From: Chitinophagaceae bacterium | GTDB taxonomy: Bacteria; Bacteroidota; Bacteroidia; Chitinophagales; Chitinophagaceae | NCBI GenBank assembly: GCA_947489175.1 | Contig: CANLED010000081.1 | Coordinates: 1 to 8,076 of the forward strand | Length of the DNA stretch: 8,076 bases | Direction of reading: 5' to 3' | In this document: positions 6,126 to 8,076 of the stretch, one piece after another | How positions within the stretch are numbered: position 1 is the first letter of the stretch | Layout of the letters: the number at the start of each line of letters is the position of its first letter | The notes under the pieces: generated by a model | The model's database searches: none | Told to the model about the DNA's origin: nothing | The model's input: only the letters and a program-made list of their open reading frames with translations | Position numbers and translations under genes: made by a program

Positions 6126-7613
6126 TTAGCGCTTAGTAGGCATTTGTGCTTCCACTTTTGAGAGCTGAACTGACAACCTTTCGGCAATTTCCTTAGTTTT
6201 TCCTGGAAATTGAGTTGATAAATCATGCTCTTCACCTATATCTTGAACTAAATCGTACAACTCTTTCTTGCCAGTTCTCATGCTGTAAACATACTTCCAT
6301 TTCCCCAGCCGAGCAGCTCCATAAAAATTTATCCCTGGACCATCTTTAGTCACCCACTTGTTTGGGACATGCCAGACAAATAAGCGATTATCGTTTTTTG
6401 CCGATTTACCTGAAAACCTTGATTGAAAGCTTTCTCCATCGATCTGTGACTTATACTTTTTAGGGTTTATTCCCGCAATTTGCAAAATAGTAGGAAAGAA
6501 ATCCTCTATGATTAATGGTTCCTTATTTACGGTTCCAGGATTGATTTTTCCAGGCCATTGAGCAATCATCGGCACCCGAATTCCTCCCTCGTAAACAGAA
6601 CCTTTTCCTGCGCGAAGCGGTAGGTTCTGTGTGTGGGCTTTTCCACTGCGGGGTGGACTAAGACTCAATCCGCCGTTGTCTGACATAAATAAAATCGCTG
6701 TGTTCTTATCCAACCCATTTTTCTCTAAATAATCCATCACATCCCCTAAACTCTTGTCCATACCCTCAATCAATGAAGCATACTTAGCTTCTGTACTGTC
6801 TAACCCCTTCGCAAGGTACTTGTCAAGATACCTTTTATCGGCATCCAATGGCACGTGGATTGCATAATGTGCCAAATACAAAAAAAATGGTAGTTGCTTG
6901 TCTGCTCGTTTATCAATTTCCTTGATTGCCTCTTGTGTTAACGCTTCTGTTAGAAAGATATCTTTTTGGTGATATGCAGAGAGATCCTGAACACCATGCG
7001 TAGTTCTCTTTCCATCAGCTGGATTGCCAAAATTTTTCATACCCAAATAACTCGCAGGGTGTCCTGCAGAGGTTCCAGCAACGTTCACCATAAATCCCAC
7101 ATTTTTGGGATCTGCCCCAGGTGTTCCTGTGCTCCCAAAATGTGCTTTGCCCACATGCATCGTATAATACCCATTGTCTTTCAAAATCTGTGGCAATGCA
7201 ACAGCAGTAAATGTATTATTTGTTTTACCAGTGGGATCAAATCCGTTGTAATTCCAATTTGGAGGAGCCATCATTGAATCAGGGGCATCTGTTGGCTGAT
7301 CCCTTAAAACATTTGTCCACATGGTAACCTTATGCCTTGCTGCATTCATGCCCGTCATCAAACTCACCCTTGTTGGCGTACACACGGGTGTAGAATAGGC
7401 ATTGGTAAATTTCATGCCGCCGGCAGCCAGTCTTTCCATATTTGGGGTTTCATATTTTATGTTGAACGGCGTTTTCTTTTCAAAAAATGGAACTGAACAA
7501 TCTTGCCACCCCATATCATCAACCATAAAAACAACGATATTGGGCTTGCTTTGTGCTGCGGAAGCGTTCGCCCAAATTAAAAATAGCAACATCAAGAGTT
7601 TGGGGTATTTCAT
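6126..7613 (-). CDS. secreted formylglycine-dependent sulfatase (arylsulfatase family)
   Basis: This protein hydrolyses sulfate esters, probably on a sulfated glycan or other organic sulfate, in the periplasm or outside the cell. Of its 495 residues, ~1-20 form a signal peptide (MKYPKLLMLLFLIWANASAA) with no lipobox cysteine. Metal ligands D32 and D33 lie in FMVDDMGWQD. The signature TPVCTPTRVSLMTG holds C78 in a CTPTR core, the cysteine converted to formylglycine. A second signature is GYYTMHVGKAHFG (K156, H158). H253 lies in LAHYAIHVPL, D312 and N313 in FMSDNGG, and K337 in RAGKGSVYEGG. The C-terminal subdomain ends in the usual KWKYVY and KKELYDLVQDIGEEHDLS. The substrate cannot be told from sequence, and no susC/susD pair or glycoside hydrolase is adjacent. 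A maturation enzyme (FGE or anSME) must be encoded elsewhere. No clear terminator follows, so readthrough into the leu region is possible; AGCATTAATGCT (6078-6089) is a palindrome without a T-run. Confidence 0.94.
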   Translation of the reverse strand: MKYPKLLMLLFLIWANASAAQSKPNIVVFMVDDMGWQDCSVPFFEKKTPFNIKYETPNMERLAAGGMKFTNAYSTPVCTPTRVSLMTGMNAARHKVTMWTNVLRDQPTDAPDSMMAPPNWNYNGFDPTGKTNNTFTAVALPQILKDNGYYTMHVGKAHFGSTGTPGADPKNVGFMVNVAGTSAGHPASYLGMKNFGNPADGKRTTHGVQDLSAYHQKDIFLTEALTQEAIKEIDKRADKQLPFFLYLAHYAIHVPLDADKRYLDKYLAKGLDSTEAKYASLIEGMDKSLGDVMDYLEKNGLDKNTAILFMSDNGGLSLSPPRSGKAHTQNLPLRAGKGSVYEGGIRVPMIAQWPGKINPGTVNKEPLIIEDFFPTILQIAGINPKKYKSQIDGESFQSRFSGKSAKNDNRLFVWHVPNKWVTKDGPGINFYGAARLGKWKYVYSMRTGKKELYDLVQDIGEEHDLSTQFPGKTKEIAERLSVQLSKVEAQMPTKR

Positions 7614-7645
7614 TGTTTAGTTGTTGAGGCGTTGAGTTGTTTAGG
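7613..7645 (-). repeat. 33-bp period-8 repeat, copy 2 (immediately upstream of sulfatase ATG)
   Basis: Read on the minus strand after a leading C: CTAAACAA, CTCAACGC, CTCAACAA, CTAAACAA, with the final A being the A of the sulfatase start codon. It matches 2228-2260 at 31 of 33 positions but faces the opposite way. It occupies the exact place of the ribosome binding region, and no Shine-Dalgarno sequence is present. Confidence 0.7.
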
Positions 7646-7782
7646 AATTGTTAGCGGAAGAAAAACTTATTGCATCTTGAAGATAGAAGAAGGAAATGAT
7701 TTGTCAAAAAAGCATGAATGAATGATGCCTATTTTAAGAAAAGAATTCACAATTAAGCTCCCCTCAAAGGTGCTAAATGCAA

Positions 7783-7811
7783 ACATCCCTGTCTTTTAGA
7801 GACAGGGATGT
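7783..7811 (-). terminator. 12-bp perfect stem-loop, possible intrinsic terminator
   Basis: ACATCCCTGTCT (7783-7794) pairs perfectly with AGACAGGGATGT (7800-7811) across a 5-nt TTTAG loop. The stem is much stronger than chance would give in this A+T-rich stretch. The minus-strand side is followed by TTGCATTT, a poor T-run, and the plus side by ACCATAAC, so minus is the better guess if it terminates. It could instead be a dispersed palindromic repeat or an RNA-stability element. Confidence 0.5.
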
Positions 7812-7881
7812 ACCATAACTTATAATGACGTCTTTGTAATTAATTGAAAATCAAATTATTAAAATGCAGGTTTCCCCCACA

Positions 7882-8045
7882 AAGACTCCCCTCCTGGACA
7901 GGAGGGGTGGACTCTGGCGAGGCGCCGAAGGTGACGAGACAGAGGCCGGGGTGGTGGATTTCCATAATTTAATTCCACCACCCCGTCTCCAGACACTCGC
8001 TTCGCTCGGTCTGGATCCACCCCTCCTGTCCAGGAGGGGAGTCTT
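7882..8045. repeat. composite inverted repeat, REP/MITE-like, G+C-rich
   Basis: The outer 30-bp arms are perfect reverse complements (7882-7911 and 8016-8045). Inner 12-bp arms CGGGGTGGTGGA (7947-7958) and TCCACCACCCCG (7974-7985) enclose a 15-nt A+T-rich centre. Each outer arm is itself a near-palindrome: CCCCTCCT and AGGAGGGG around GGAC at 7888-7907, and around GTCC at 8020-8039. The modules between outer and inner arms differ in sequence but each forms its own hairpin: CTCTG/CAGAG (7912-7916, 7940-7944) on the left and TCCAGAC/GTCTGGA (7988-7994, 8009-8015) on the right. No transposase or target-site duplication is visible. Similar CTCCCCTCC...GGGGTGG palindromes are, as I recall, dispersed in many Bacteroidota genomes. 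Confidence 0.88.
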
Positions 8046-8076
8046 GTGTTTGTTGCTCAAATCACACACATTTGTT

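Larger units (their letters stand above)
7646..8076. other. non-coding region at the right end
   Basis: I see no convincing gene in this ~430-bp stretch. The only long open frame (7851-8069, minus, GTG start) runs through the inverted repeat and gives PLLDRRGG and PPLLSRRGV, low-complexity translations typical of such repeats. From 7646 to 7780 the DNA is A+T-rich and probably contains the sulfatase promoter and leader; no good TTG/TAnnTTTG pair stands out (TAAGTTTT near 7664-7671 is the nearest). The hairpin at 7783-7811 and the composite inverted repeat at 7882-8045 fill the rest. What lies beyond 8076 is not known. Confidence 0.6.

Noticed and set aside
7754..7768. CTCCCCTC-containing stretch resembling the start of the large repeat arm
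   Set aside because: Only about eight bases match the repeat arm, which is too short to call a degenerate copy.
7851..8069. 72-aa minus-strand open frame through the palindrome
   Set aside because: Its sequence is dictated by the G+C-rich repeat arms, it starts with GTG and it resembles no protein family.
1..8076. CRISPR array, tRNA or rRNA genes, phage or transposase genes
   Set aside because: No regularly spaced direct repeats, no tRNA-like cloverleaf noticed, and no recombinase or phage motifs in any frame.

Overview
The window looks like chromosomal DNA of a Bacteroidota bacterium, probably a member of the Chitinophagia/Sphingobacteriia. This rests on the A+T-rich sequence, the absence of clear Shine-Dalgarno sites, the gene order leuC-leuD-(leuA-like)-leuB, a secreted protein ending in a SusC-plug-like module, and a secreted sulfatase. 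The genus cannot be fixed from the sequence. Every protein gene I can support lies on the minus strand, so the window reads functionally from right to left.

Right end (about 7614-8076): there is no gene. This stretch holds a 33-bp period-8 repeat touching the sulfatase start codon, a 12-bp-stem hairpin (7783-7811), and a G+C-rich composite inverted repeat (7882-8045) that stands out from its A+T-rich surroundings. Next comes an exported sulfatase (6126-7613) with the CTPTR formylglycine core.

Centre (1103-6025): a branched-chain amino acid operon, leuC, leuD, a LeuA/CimA-family synthase and leuB, closed by a good intrinsic terminator (1045-1077). The synthase keeps the pyruvate-pocket residues known from Leptospira citramalate synthase (Leu81, Leu104, Tyr144 at the same numbers). 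The operon therefore more probably starts with acetyl-CoA + pyruvate to (R)-citramalate, with LeuCD and LeuB carrying that on to 2-oxobutyrate for isoleucine. LeuCD and LeuB could also serve leucine if a true leuA lies elsewhere. Between the sulfatase and leuC there is a possible 19-residue leader peptide with six Ile/Leu/Val in its last ten residues, followed by about 106 nt of potential alternative pairings. It is a candidate attenuator.

Left end (1-988): a secreted protein of unknown function that joins a lipocalin-like N-terminal region to a TonB-receptor-plug-like C-terminus. It is followed 17 nt later by the start of a PmoA-family (DUF6807-type) secreted protein cut by the window edge. 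These two probably form a separate transcription unit.

The observations most worth a second look are the probable citramalate (not isopropylmalate) identity of the synthase, the candidate ILV leader peptide, the composite palindromic repeat, and the short period-8 repeat present in two opposite-facing copies.
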